DNA of 64,000 bases from Parapedobacter pyrenivorans (GTDB taxonomy: Bacteria > Bacteroidota > Bacteroidia > Sphingobacteriales > Sphingobacteriaceae), in the NCBI RefSeq assembly GCF_014636865.1, contig NZ_BMER01000005.1, forward strand, positions 246,584 to 310,583, in the 5' to 3' direction. The notes beneath the pieces are model-generated. The model had not been told where the DNA came from, made no database searches, and was given only the letters and a program-made list of their open reading frames with translations. Position 1 is the first letter of the stretch. Every line of letters starts with the position of its first letter. The position numbers and the translations under genes are program-made. Shown one piece after another: positions 25,515 through 33,205 of the stretch.

Positions 25515-26684
25515 CTAAGGTGTGCTATAAATACTTTTCCAACTTTGCACCCTGTAATTGGTGCGTTGCTGATCTTCGTTGCCCCCATATATCAAGGTCT
25601 TAATAACGTTGATCGGAGCAGCTGCATCGGCAAACTTGTCTAGCCCTTTGAAAAGGTCGCGACTGATGGTTTGGGTGGCTTTAACTTCATATGCACGGAA
25701 GCTATCGGCCGTTTTCTGCAATATATCGATTTCGTTGGCGTTGCTATCTTGCCAGAAGTAGTATTGCTGATGCAAGTATAGGTGTTGGTTTGCCTTGTTA
25801 AACTCAGCCAACACCATATTTTCGAATACATTGCCCTTTAGCCTGTTCACTTTTAGCTGGCTACCGTTGGAAATTCCCAACAGGTGGCAAAGCAGTCCTG
25901 TGTCATAAAAATAGAGTTTCGGTGTTTTTACCAGTCTTTTTCCAAAATTTTCGTGATAAGGATATAGCAGAAATGTGATGTAACTGCTCTCCAGTATAGC
26001 CATCCAGGCTTTTGCCGTAGCATATGCAATGTCACATTCGTTAGCCAATGCATTCACGTTGAGTAGCTGTCCGGCCCGGCTGGCACATAAGCCCAGAAAC
26101 GTCCGGAATCCTTGTACATCTTTGATATTGATCAATTCGGTCACGTCCTTTTCGATATAAGTTTGTACGTAGTTGGCGTAGAAGACCGTAGAATCAATCC
26201 CCCGATGAAAGAGGGCTGGGTAAAAGCCCCGTACTGCCGCATCGGTATATTCCTGTGGCAGCATCCCCGAGTCGTTTAATTCTTGTAGATCCAATGGCAG
26301 CAGTTTGAATAGTGCCACTCGGCCGGCAAGCGTCTGCGTGATGTTTTTCAGGAGGTGGAAATTCTGCGAACCCGAGAGGATGAATTGGCCCATCTGCCCA
26401 CTTTCGTCTACAGCCGTTTGTATATAAGAAAATAATAGGGGTGCACGCTGCACTTCGTCCAGTATAACATTGGCTTCATATTCGGCCATAAAAGCTACCG
26501 GATCATCCTTAGCGAACGCTCTGATATCCGGATTTTCCAGTGAGACATATCTATAATCAGGAAATAATGATTTCAGTAAGGTTGTTTTTCCGGACTGCCT
26601 TGGCCCAGTCACTGCGAGTACCGGGAATTTGTTGCGCTGTGCCTCGATGTGTTCTGCTATCCGTCTGCTTATAAATGATTTCAT
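25515..26684 (-). CDS. AAA ATPase with DUF4143 domain
   Basis: The 389-residue protein has Walker A (GPRQSGKTT, residues 27-35), Walker B (NVILDEVQRAP), the sensor region FILSGSQNFHLL, and a DUF4143 C-terminus with SNANEIDILQ and AYEVKATQT. These last give the D...ExK signature of a PD-(D/E)XK nuclease fold. A winged-helix region lies between (LNVNALANECDIAYATAKAWM). The family is common and unexplained. It lies 97 bases upstream of the membrane XRE gene's start and downstream of glycan locus 2 on the same strand. Its promoter carries four evenly spaced motif copies. Confidence 0.87.
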   Translation of the reverse strand: MKSFISRRIAEHIEAQRNKFPVLAVTGPRQSGKTTLLKSLFPDYRYVSLENPDIRAFAKDDPVAFMAEYEANVILDEVQRAPLLFSYIQTAVDESGQMGQFILSGSQNFHLLKNITQTLAGRVALFKLLPLDLQELNDSGMLPQEYTDAAVRGFYPALFHRGIDSTVFYANYVQTYIEKDVTELINIKDVQGFRTFLGLCASRAGQLLNVNALANECDIAYATAKAWMAILESSYITFLLYPYHENFGKRLVKTPKLYFYDTGLLCHLLGISNGSQLKVNRLKGNVFENMVLAEFNKANQHLYLHQQYYFWQDSNANEIDILQKTADSFRAYEVKATQTISRDLFKGLDKFADAAAPINVIKTLIYGGNEDQQRTNYRVQSWKSIYSTP

Positions 26685-26703
26685 TCAACGAAAGTATTTA
26701 TAA

Positions 26704-26792
26704 TTTTCAAAATTGCATAGCTATTTTTTCAAAATTACATAGACTATACTTATAGGATTACATAATTCATACTAATGAAATTACATAATATG
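26704..26792 (-). repeat. Four evenly spaced motif copies upstream of the second AAA ATPase
   Basis: On the plus strand ATTGCAT (26712) and ATTACAT (26734, 26757, 26780) recur at intervals of 22, 23 and 23 bases, about two helical turns. The two copies next to the gene share a longer block, TTTTCAAAATTRCATAG. Read on the minus strand, copy 26734 contains TAATTTTG, an exact -7 box, so the array overlaps the promoter. Confidence 0.8.
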
Positions 26793-26923
26793 CAGTGGCA
26801 GTAAGGCGTGAGGCACTTCCAAATCACACCGAAGCGGATGGAGCGCAAGCCCTGCCTGGCAAACAGCGCGCCAGGTGATGCCGTGGATAAGCTCTTCGCG
26901 GGTGTATCCTTCCAGTTCTACTT
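26781..26923 (-). other. Open frame after the glycosidase, possible coding remnant
   Basis: Directly downstream of the glycosidase stop, in another frame, the minus strand stays open for 47 codons to a TAA inside the ATPase repeat array. It reads like ordinary protein (VELEGYTREELIHGITWRAV, then further Leu/His-rich sequence). There is no start codon, but the frame is also open backward into the glycosidase gene, so it could be a frameshifted C-terminal extension or the tail of a gene cut by insertion of the ATPase unit. I do not recognise the family. Confidence 0.3.
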
Positions 26924-28936
26924 TTATTCGCCTACCGATACATTGATGGTGTCGCCCGGTTTTATTTGCGAGGTATGGATAAGTTTGCCTTTGTTTGACA
27001 CCGTTACTTCGAGTTTGTCTGCCACACGGGCAACCTTCACACCCAATTCGCCTCCAAATGCCTTTATCGCGCTAAGCTCCATCGTTGGCCAATCTGCAGG
27101 TAAACGGGGCGAGAGCGCAAACGAGCGTAGGCCGGTTGGGCGGATGCCAAACAACCCTTCCGTGATGATCCGGACGTAAAGTCCGCTTTCGGCCGATAGG
27201 TGCCGCTGGTTGCCTTCGGGCCACGCCTCAATGGGGTAGGGCACATGCTGGCCGGTGAGCCGGGTTTTGGCATAGTGCTGCAAGTAAAGAAGGGCTTTTT
27301 CCGTTGCTCCCCCGGCAAATGCCCCGCGCAGGGCATAGAGGGTAGAGCGATCCCAATAGGTGGTGCTACCTTCCTGAGTCAATAGGCCATTTTCACTCCA
27401 AAGCCGGTCTGAAAACAAAGCTTGGACCGTACCTTCCACCCGATCATAAATCCCAACCGTGAGCGGCATGGCGATCCACGATCGCAGCAAGTCATTGCCA
27501 GCATAGTAGCGGTAGGTTTCGAACCCATGCATGCTCGAACCGAAGTGGCGCTCGATAGCGCGCCGCAGTGCGGTTGCTTCCTGTTTGTATTGCCGCAGCT
27601 GCCGGGCTGGGATCTGTAAATGACCGCCTAGATAATAGGCCGATAAAAGCGCGTCATAATAAAGGCAGGACGTTGTCAGGTTCGCGTCGCCAGCAGGAAA
27701 GCGCCCCTCGAGTTCATCCGAGTCGGAGGCAACCACCCCTTGTGCGTTTAGTTGCCGTTTACAATAGGCGAGGCACCATTCGATCAGTGGCCATAAGGTG
27801 GTCGCGTCTTCCAAGTTTCCGTTGGCCAGCGCATATCGTGCGGCGCCGTAGCCAATCATAGCTGCATCGCCACGATCGCCGGCACCGTTCCAGATATCCG
27901 TGCCCTCGGCGATGATTGAGCTCGGTATCGGTTTAAACTCCGGATTCATAAACCGACCAAAATGTGCAAACGAATTCATGGCCGACTGGTTGCCGATGGA
28001 ATAGCCGATATAGGGGAACATCGGATTGACGTACTCGGCCTGGTCGTTTGCCCAGATGGCGGCGTAATAGGCTTCGCCGCCCGGCCCGTGCATATAGCCG
28101 CCCTTGGTTTTGAATATACTTTCGGATGCCCGGATTTTCGAAAAGCGGAAGAGTTCATCGATCAGCGGGTCGGGCGTTTCCAAAACGAGTGCCGATGAGA
28201 TGGTCTGTAGAAAGCGATCCCTACCAGCCAACTCGGCACCCACATCGACGGCCAATGGCGGTTCCGTAGCGCGGTGAGCCTGGATGCTTAAGCTAAAGGA
28301 CAGTGAATCGCCCGGAGCGACTCGAAAGACACCGGCATTGCCGGTCCGCGTAGCGACGACGTAGGTACCATCCACGCCCCGGTCGGCCGGGGCGTGGCTA
28401 TCCATGCGCAAGTCGGGGATGCTGACAACCATTGGGTGCGCTGAAAAGTTGACTAAGGAGTAAGCCTCGCAAAGTACGGGATGGACCATCGACGGAAAGA
28501 CCGTTCGGCTAACCTGCACGGTTGGCGTCGAGGCATGCTGTACGTGGTATTGCGAAACCACGTTTAACAAACCGTTGATCGCTATGGTCTCTACCCGTTC
28601 GTGTTTCAGGGGGGTTCCATTTACCGTAATCAGCGCCGGCAAATCCAGCGCCGAGCGCTGCATAAAACTGCCATGGGTATCATTGGGGATGGTGCGCAAT
28701 AGGGGCCAAACCAGCGATCGTTCCAACGCGAAGGTGCCGTCTTGGCGTACACCGTAGCGCAGTACCGTAGCGAGCTGTTCGCCGCTCAGTTCGATGTGGT
28801 CGGAATGGGGTTGGTTATGCGTGACGTGCCACACAATCCCATTGCCAACCCCGGGTCCAAGCTGCCAGCGCTGTTGGGCGAAGGCACCCGGAATAGACAA
28901 AAGAAAAAGGAGAACGGTTTTTAATCTGCAAAACAT
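26924..28936 (-). CDS. Exported six-hairpin glycosidase-like protein
   Basis: The 670-residue protein has a signal peptide (LLFLLSIPGAFA), a beta-sandwich N-terminal domain (about 20-240) and an (alpha/alpha)6-barrel (about 250-620). The barrel shows repeated Trp/Gly-rich helix ends: YAAIWANDQAEYVNPMFPYI, SSIIAEGTDIWNGAGDRGDAAM, DSDELEGRFPAGDANLTTS and GSTTYWDRSTLYALRG. A short beta tail closes it. This is the layout of GH63/GH78/GH116-type six-hairpin glycosidases, but I cannot place it in a numbered family; the acidic residues just quoted are catalytic candidates. It is the last gene of glycan locus 2, after the HEAT-repeat gene. Confidence 0.75.
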   Translation of the reverse strand: MFCRLKTVLLFLLSIPGAFAQQRWQLGPGVGNGIVWHVTHNQPHSDHIELSGEQLATVLRYGVRQDGTFALERSLVWPLLRTIPNDTHGSFMQRSALDLPALITVNGTPLKHERVETIAINGLLNVVSQYHVQHASTPTVQVSRTVFPSMVHPVLCEAYSLVNFSAHPMVVSIPDLRMDSHAPADRGVDGTYVVATRTGNAGVFRVAPGDSLSFSLSIQAHRATEPPLAVDVGAELAGRDRFLQTISSALVLETPDPLIDELFRFSKIRASESIFKTKGGYMHGPGGEAYYAAIWANDQAEYVNPMFPYIGYSIGNQSAMNSFAHFGRFMNPEFKPIPSSIIAEGTDIWNGAGDRGDAAMIGYGAARYALANGNLEDATTLWPLIEWCLAYCKRQLNAQGVVASDSDELEGRFPAGDANLTTSCLYYDALLSAYYLGGHLQIPARQLRQYKQEATALRRAIERHFGSSMHGFETYRYYAGNDLLRSWIAMPLTVGIYDRVEGTVQALFSDRLWSENGLLTQEGSTTYWDRSTLYALRGAFAGGATEKALLYLQHYAKTRLTGQHVPYPIEAWPEGNQRHLSAESGLYVRIITEGLFGIRPTGLRSFALSPRLPADWPTMELSAIKAFGGELGVKVARVADKLEVTVSNKGKLIHTSQIKPGDTINVSVGE

Positions 28937-28946
28937 CAGGTGCGGT

Positions 28947-29972
28947 TTAACGGGTTTTATTCAATTGTGTGGCTAATTCTACCCCATGGCCATACTGTTC
29001 GGCAAATCGCCAAGCAGCCGCCCGGAAGCGGGCGTCCGCATCTTGCTGCGCTTTCGCAGCCACGGCTGCCGCATGGGATGGATCGGTGACCATGACGAGC
29101 TGCAACGCGGCAATCCGGGTCTGATGGGCTTGTTTTTTGCGGGCGCGGTTCATTAATTTACGGGCTTCTTTGCCCGCACGTTCCACATGGCCCAGGGTAG
29201 CGACGCGGTTTATCAATGTGAGGTAAGCAGCGGTTGCCCCTAGCCGGTCATAAGTATAACCCGCGGCCTTCGCCGCTGCCGCCAATGCGGGTAAGGATAC
29301 AGCGGTTCCCAATTCGCCCAGTGCATAAAATACCGCACGTTGCTGGTTTTCCTCCCCGGTTCCCACCAATCCGAGGATGAGGGTCTCCGCATCACTGGCT
29401 TTGGCTTGTGCCAAGGCCAGTATGAGCTGCTCCTTGGCGCCGGGATCGCTTTGATTCGGCACGGCCGCCATTAGCGCCCGCAGCGCATCCGCCGTGCCGA
29501 TATTGGCGAGCGCGTGAGCTGCCGGGCCCGCCAGTGCTGGGTCATTCAGGCAGGCCACGAGTGCTGCGGTGGCTTCATCGCCAGCCATCCACTGCAATTG
29601 CCGGATCATAAACAGCTTTGCGGCGACTTGGTCTGTACCTGTTAGTACGTGTGCATACGCCGAAGCGATCTTCGCCCGATCGGCTTCCGTTCGCGTGGTG
29701 GCGTAAGCCGCCAAACCCGACAGCGCGTACGATGCCCGTACCCGCGTGGCCGAATCCGGTGCAGCTAATAAAATGGCCAGCGCCGTGACGGCAGGCCTGC
29801 CGCCTTCGGCAAGTGTGGCCATTAAGCGGTGCTGTGCCGTGCCATCTTCGGCGGGCAACAGCGCCAATACGTTGTTCACCACGGCGTCAGCAGGTAGTGG
29901 TGTCTGGCCGCTAACCGGACTCGTTAGTCCCACTACCAGGGCTATTACCGGCATCCAAAAGTTCTTCATCAT
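28947..29972 (-). CDS. Exported HEAT-repeat protein
   Basis: The 341-residue product has a signal peptide (VIALVVGLTSPVSGQ) and then Ala/Leu-rich helical pairs of about 30 residues, such as VRASYALSGLAAY, GPAAHALANIGTADALRALM and RAVFYALGELGTAVSLPALA. This is a HEAT-repeat superhelix used for protein-protein contact. In Bacteroidota such proteins often accompany Gfo/Idh/MocA oxidoreductases and DUF1080 sugar hydrolases; here the oxidoreductase is directly upstream and a glycosidase directly downstream, but no DUF1080 gene is present. It may scaffold periplasmic enzymes; that is inference. Confidence 0.8.
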   Translation of the reverse strand: MMKNFWMPVIALVVGLTSPVSGQTPLPADAVVNNVLALLPAEDGTAQHRLMATLAEGGRPAVTALAILLAAPDSATRVRASYALSGLAAYATTRTEADRAKIASAYAHVLTGTDQVAAKLFMIRQLQWMAGDEATAALVACLNDPALAGPAAHALANIGTADALRALMAAVPNQSDPGAKEQLILALAQAKASDAETLILGLVGTGEENQQRAVFYALGELGTAVSLPALAAAAKAAGYTYDRLGATAAYLTLINRVATLGHVERAGKEARKLMNRARKKQAHQTRIAALQLVMVTDPSHAAAVAAKAQQDADARFRAAAWRFAEQYGHGVELATQLNKTR

Positions 29973-29992
29973 TATCTTGTTGCTATATGTTG

Positions 29993-31252
29993 TTAAATAC
30001 CCCAAGGTGTGCGCATGGGTTGGTCAATTAATCGGTTTGCCGCCTCGTCATTGATGAACCGCAGGCCGACGGGGTCGAAGTGCAGCGTCCTGTTCAGGCG
30101 CAAAGCCGCGAGCCCAAGGTTAACGATTGTGCACGACCGGAACCCATTTTGTTCATTGAGCGCATGCTTTTCCCTTGTTTTTACGCAGTGGATGAAATCG
30201 GATGCCTGCTCGTCGGGCTCGGGGAATTCAGCGAGCCGCTGTTTCCAGTTTGGAATATCGCAAACGAAATCGCGGTATACATTACCGTGCGGGCCTGCGA
30301 TGTAAGGCGTATTCGGATCGCCATGATCTCCTCCCTGCAATACGATCTGGCAGCCGTCGGCAAAGGTATAGGTGATGGATCGCCACGTACCGATGGCATC
30401 GTGATGCTGTTGCGGTGCATCCACCTCCACTTTGATGGGGCTGGTATCGTCTTTATCCAAGAGGTACTGCACCGGGTCGATGTAGTGCTGGCCCATATCG
30501 CCCAGCCCGCCGCCATCATAATCCCAGTAGCCCCTGAAGGTACTATGCACGCGGTGGTGATGATACGGTTTGTACGGGGCCGGGCCCAGCCAGCTGTCAT
30601 AATCCAGCTCTTGCGGCACCCGTTCGGGTTGCAGGTCTTCCTTGCCCACCCAATAGAATTTCCAATCAAAGCCGGTATGGGCGCTGATCGTTACTTTGAG
30701 GGGCCAACCCAGCAAGCCGCTCTGCACCAGTTTCTTCAGTGGCTTTACAGGGGTGCCCAGGCCATAAAAGCCACTGTCATACCGAAACCAGGTATTCAGC
30801 GTGAAGGTGTTACCGTAGCGGGCTATTGCTTCTTTCACCCGTTTGCCTTCGCCGATGGTGCGCGTCATCGGCTTTTCGCACCAGATGTCTTTGCCCGCAC
30901 GTGCGGCCTCAACGGCCATAGTACCATGCCAGTGCGGTGGCGTTGCGATGTGCACGATGTCGACGTTTTCGTCCTGGATAAGCTCCCTGAAATCGTGATA
31001 GGCTGCTATGCGTTCATTGACAAGCCGCTTGCCGACCTCAAGGTGTTTACGGTCTACATCACATACGGCCACCAAGCGGGTGCCCCCGTAGTTGAGGTGG
31101 TCGCGACCCATGGTTCCCGTACCGATAATCCCCTTGGTCAACTGGTCGCTCGGTGCGATGTACCCCCGGCCAAGTACGTGCCGCGGCACGATCGTAAATG
31201 CGGCTACGGCAGTGCCTAACGCCTTAATGAATGTTCTTCTATTGCTTTGCAT
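29993..31252 (-). CDS. Gfo/Idh/MocA family oxidoreductase, Tat-exported
   Basis: The 419-residue protein has a Tat signal (SNRRTFIKALGTAVAAF), a dinucleotide fold (GIIGTGTMGRDHLNYGG) and the catalytic-lysine motif in IWCEKPMTRTIGEGKR. A C-terminal domain carries GGLGDMGQHYIDPVQYLLD, with the family's active-site His/Asp. Exported members act on free or glycan-derived sugars in the periplasm, where they often oxidise or isomerise the 3-position. It is the fifth gene of glycan locus 2, between the DUF4998 lipoprotein and the HEAT protein, with gaps below 25 bases. Confidence 0.88.
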   Translation of the reverse strand: MQSNRRTFIKALGTAVAAFTIVPRHVLGRGYIAPSDQLTKGIIGTGTMGRDHLNYGGTRLVAVCDVDRKHLEVGKRLVNERIAAYHDFRELIQDENVDIVHIATPPHWHGTMAVEAARAGKDIWCEKPMTRTIGEGKRVKEAIARYGNTFTLNTWFRYDSGFYGLGTPVKPLKKLVQSGLLGWPLKVTISAHTGFDWKFYWVGKEDLQPERVPQELDYDSWLGPAPYKPYHHHRVHSTFRGYWDYDGGGLGDMGQHYIDPVQYLLDKDDTSPIKVEVDAPQQHHDAIGTWRSITYTFADGCQIVLQGGDHGDPNTPYIAGPHGNVYRDFVCDIPNWKQRLAEFPEPDEQASDFIHCVKTREKHALNEQNGFRSCTIVNLGLAALRLNRTLHFDPVGLRFINDEAANRLIDQPMRTPWGI

Positions 31253-31268
31253 TGTTAAGTGGTTCTTG

Positions 31269-31964
31269 TTATTCGGGCAGCGCTATCGGGTCTGACCATG
31301 CGGTATAAAATGTATCGATTGCCTGGGGCTCGGGTATGTAGAGGCTGCGGTAGCTGAACTGGTTTTCTTTGACACGGATTGCGTATGTACTGGTCGACTG
31401 CGCAGGCTTACGCACCACCTTTTCCTGTCCGGTGGTGCTATCCACATACCTCAGCTCGGTAAAAATCAGCGTTTCATCCGCCGCGAGCCATGATACCTCG
31501 AATCCCCCCTCCTGCATGTGGATCTCCCTGATCCGACGATTGGTGATCAGCGATTGGAAGTCGCTGCCGTATACCGAGCCAAACGCGCTGGCTAGCACAG
31601 ACCGGTTTCCGTTCCCGTCGATATTCTGGAGATAGAACGAGTAAGCGTTTTCCGGCAAGTCCGGTACGATCACGTCGATGGAATCCATCCCCGATTTGAT
31701 TGAAAACGGAATCAGATCAATGACCAGTGAGTCCTGCTGGCTATTCCAGTAGACAACGGTTTCCTTCAGGTTATGGCCATTGTAATACCACATAGACAGC
31801 GAAACCCGATTTTCTCCTGCCACCACCGATACCGAATCCAGTTTGGGCGCATAGACGAGTTCGCCGCCTTCGATAAACTCTTGGTGTACGTCTGTAAATT
31901 TGTCGCAGGCGTAGGCCATTGCTGCCACAGCCCCGAAAAGGCTAATAATTAGGTAATTCTTCAT
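31269..31964 (-). CDS. DUF4998 surface lipoprotein
   Basis: The 231-residue protein has a lipoprotein signal (GAVAAMAYAC, Cys20) and the DUF4998 pattern: FTDVHQEFIEGGELVYAPK, DSVSVVAGENRVSLSMWYYN, VIVPDLPENAYSFYLQNIDGNGNRS and SVYGSDFQSLITNRRI. This fibronectin-III-like family is found in SusC/SusD loci next to DUF4959/DUF5000 proteins, as here, and is assumed to help glycan capture on the surface. The ATG at 31964 precedes the signal peptide; the frame is open to 32036, inside the preceding gene, but that part lacks sense. Confidence 0.85.
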   Translation of the reverse strand: MKNYLIISLFGAVAAMAYACDKFTDVHQEFIEGGELVYAPKLDSVSVVAGENRVSLSMWYYNGHNLKETVVYWNSQQDSLVIDLIPFSIKSGMDSIDVIVPDLPENAYSFYLQNIDGNGNRSVLASAFGSVYGSDFQSLITNRRIREIHMQEGGFEVSWLAADETLIFTELRYVDSTTGQEKVVRKPAQSTSTYAIRVKENQFSYRSLYIPEPQAIDTFYTAWSDPIALPE

Positions 31965-31986
31965 ATCCTCTGTTTCAATTGGTCTT

Positions 31987-33174
31987 TTATTCGTTGATGA
32001 CCTGGCCAAAAAAGTCAAACTCAGCAATGTGTGCAAACGTCGTTTCAGACCACGTGCTTAACACTTTAAAACGGAAATAACGGACAGGCTCATGCTCGAT
32101 GGGAATAATGAAATCAAACCCGAGCCCATGTGCGATATCTTCGGGCGTAACGTCCGTACCGGGCAAGCCCGATGGCTTAGTGACCTCACTTTTGAGCAGT
32201 TGCGTCCACTCGGCCCAATTGCCATCGGCCGATGGCGCTTCGGCCCTGCCGTATACTTCAAACTCCTTGACGTTGCCCCATGAAAAGGCGTGCCCCCATA
32301 CATCGCGGCTGTGCAGCGTGAAACGGCTGAGTTTAACGAGCTGGCCAAGGTCGATGGTTAACGGGCCGGGCATTGACCCGTTTACGGAATGGCCAAAATT
32401 GTCCAGATCGTCATCGATGAGGTAGCTATCGGCCCCGTCAAAGTAGTTGTAAGATACGTCGCCGCCCGACATCAGCATGTTCATCTTCATCGTTGACTTT
32501 GCGATTTTCGTTTCAAATAGCGGTGTCAATAGCCTGTTGCCGGGATAAATGGTATCCGAGACGTTGCCGAAGCGATCCCTAACCAATGCGGCCACGGGTA
32601 TCGGCTTGGCATCGTAACCGCGGACCACATGGAACATGGCCAACGAAGACGTTGCGATGACTTTGGACAGCCCGAGTACGCCCGTCGAATCCGGCACGTA
32701 CAGCTCGATGGTAACGGGTGCCTTGTTTTCATTGTCCCAGCTGAAACGGGGACCGCCGAAATCGGGTTCGATGATCATCGATTCGCTTACACGCCGAACG
32801 TCTGATTTAAGCGGGGTAAAGGTTATTGACACGGGATCTGACAGCTCCTGTGCGCGGTTTACGGTGTAGAGTTTTGCTTCGTGTACATTTTCATCATTAA
32901 ACCCCTCGATGAGGAGTTTGTTGTCATAGAAGGAGGCCAGCGTAGACACCTCCCTGCCGTTAGACAGGGTGTAAAGTGCTTTAACACCAAGGATGTCTTT
33001 ATTGCCCGGCGTCTGGAAGGTCACGAGCGCTCCCCCAGCTTTAGGCTCCACCTGTACCTGTGTGACAACACCGGGCTTTCCTAAGCTTCCGGAAATCGGG
33101 GCCAGTTCTTTTTCCGAACATCTCATCAGGAAAATGGCCACTATCATGATTGTTAACAAGCGCATAGTTTTCAT
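31987..33174 (-). CDS. DUF4959/DUF5126/DUF5000 surface lipoprotein
   Basis: The 395-residue protein has a lipoprotein signal (IVAIFLMRC, Cys19), an N-terminal DUF4959-like region (GALVTFQTPGNKDILGVKALYT), a middle DUF5126-like region, and a C-terminal discoidin-like DUF5000 domain. That last domain contains DSYLIDDDLDNFGHSV, LTIDLGQLVKLSRFTLHSR and FRFKVLSTWSETTFAHIAEF. The C-terminal fold binds carbohydrate in related F5/8 type C modules. It occupies the SusE/F position after SusD in glycan locus 2 and is followed by the DUF4998 lipoprotein 22 bases on. Confidence 0.85.
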   Translation of the reverse strand: MKTMRLLTIMIVAIFLMRCSEKELAPISGSLGKPGVVTQVQVEPKAGGALVTFQTPGNKDILGVKALYTLSNGREVSTLASFYDNKLLIEGFNDENVHEAKLYTVNRAQELSDPVSITFTPLKSDVRRVSESMIIEPDFGGPRFSWDNENKAPVTIELYVPDSTGVLGLSKVIATSSLAMFHVVRGYDAKPIPVAALVRDRFGNVSDTIYPGNRLLTPLFETKIAKSTMKMNMLMSGGDVSYNYFDGADSYLIDDDLDNFGHSVNGSMPGPLTIDLGQLVKLSRFTLHSRDVWGHAFSWGNVKEFEVYGRAEAPSADGNWAEWTQLLKSEVTKPSGLPGTDVTPEDIAHGLGFDFIIPIEHEPVRYFRFKVLSTWSETTFAHIAEFDFFGQVINE

Positions 33175-33205
33175 GTTTTTTCAAAAATCAGTTAACACCA
33201 TCCGG

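Noticed and set aside
26704-26792. CRISPR array
   Set aside because: The repeat unit is only about seven bases, with degenerate copies, no spacers of equal unique content and no cas genes.
30080-31219. 379-codon plus-strand open frame opposite the MocA-type oxidoreductase
   Set aside because: It is a shadow of the well-supported minus-strand gene; no domain is recognisable and the length is explained by the GC-rich codon pattern.
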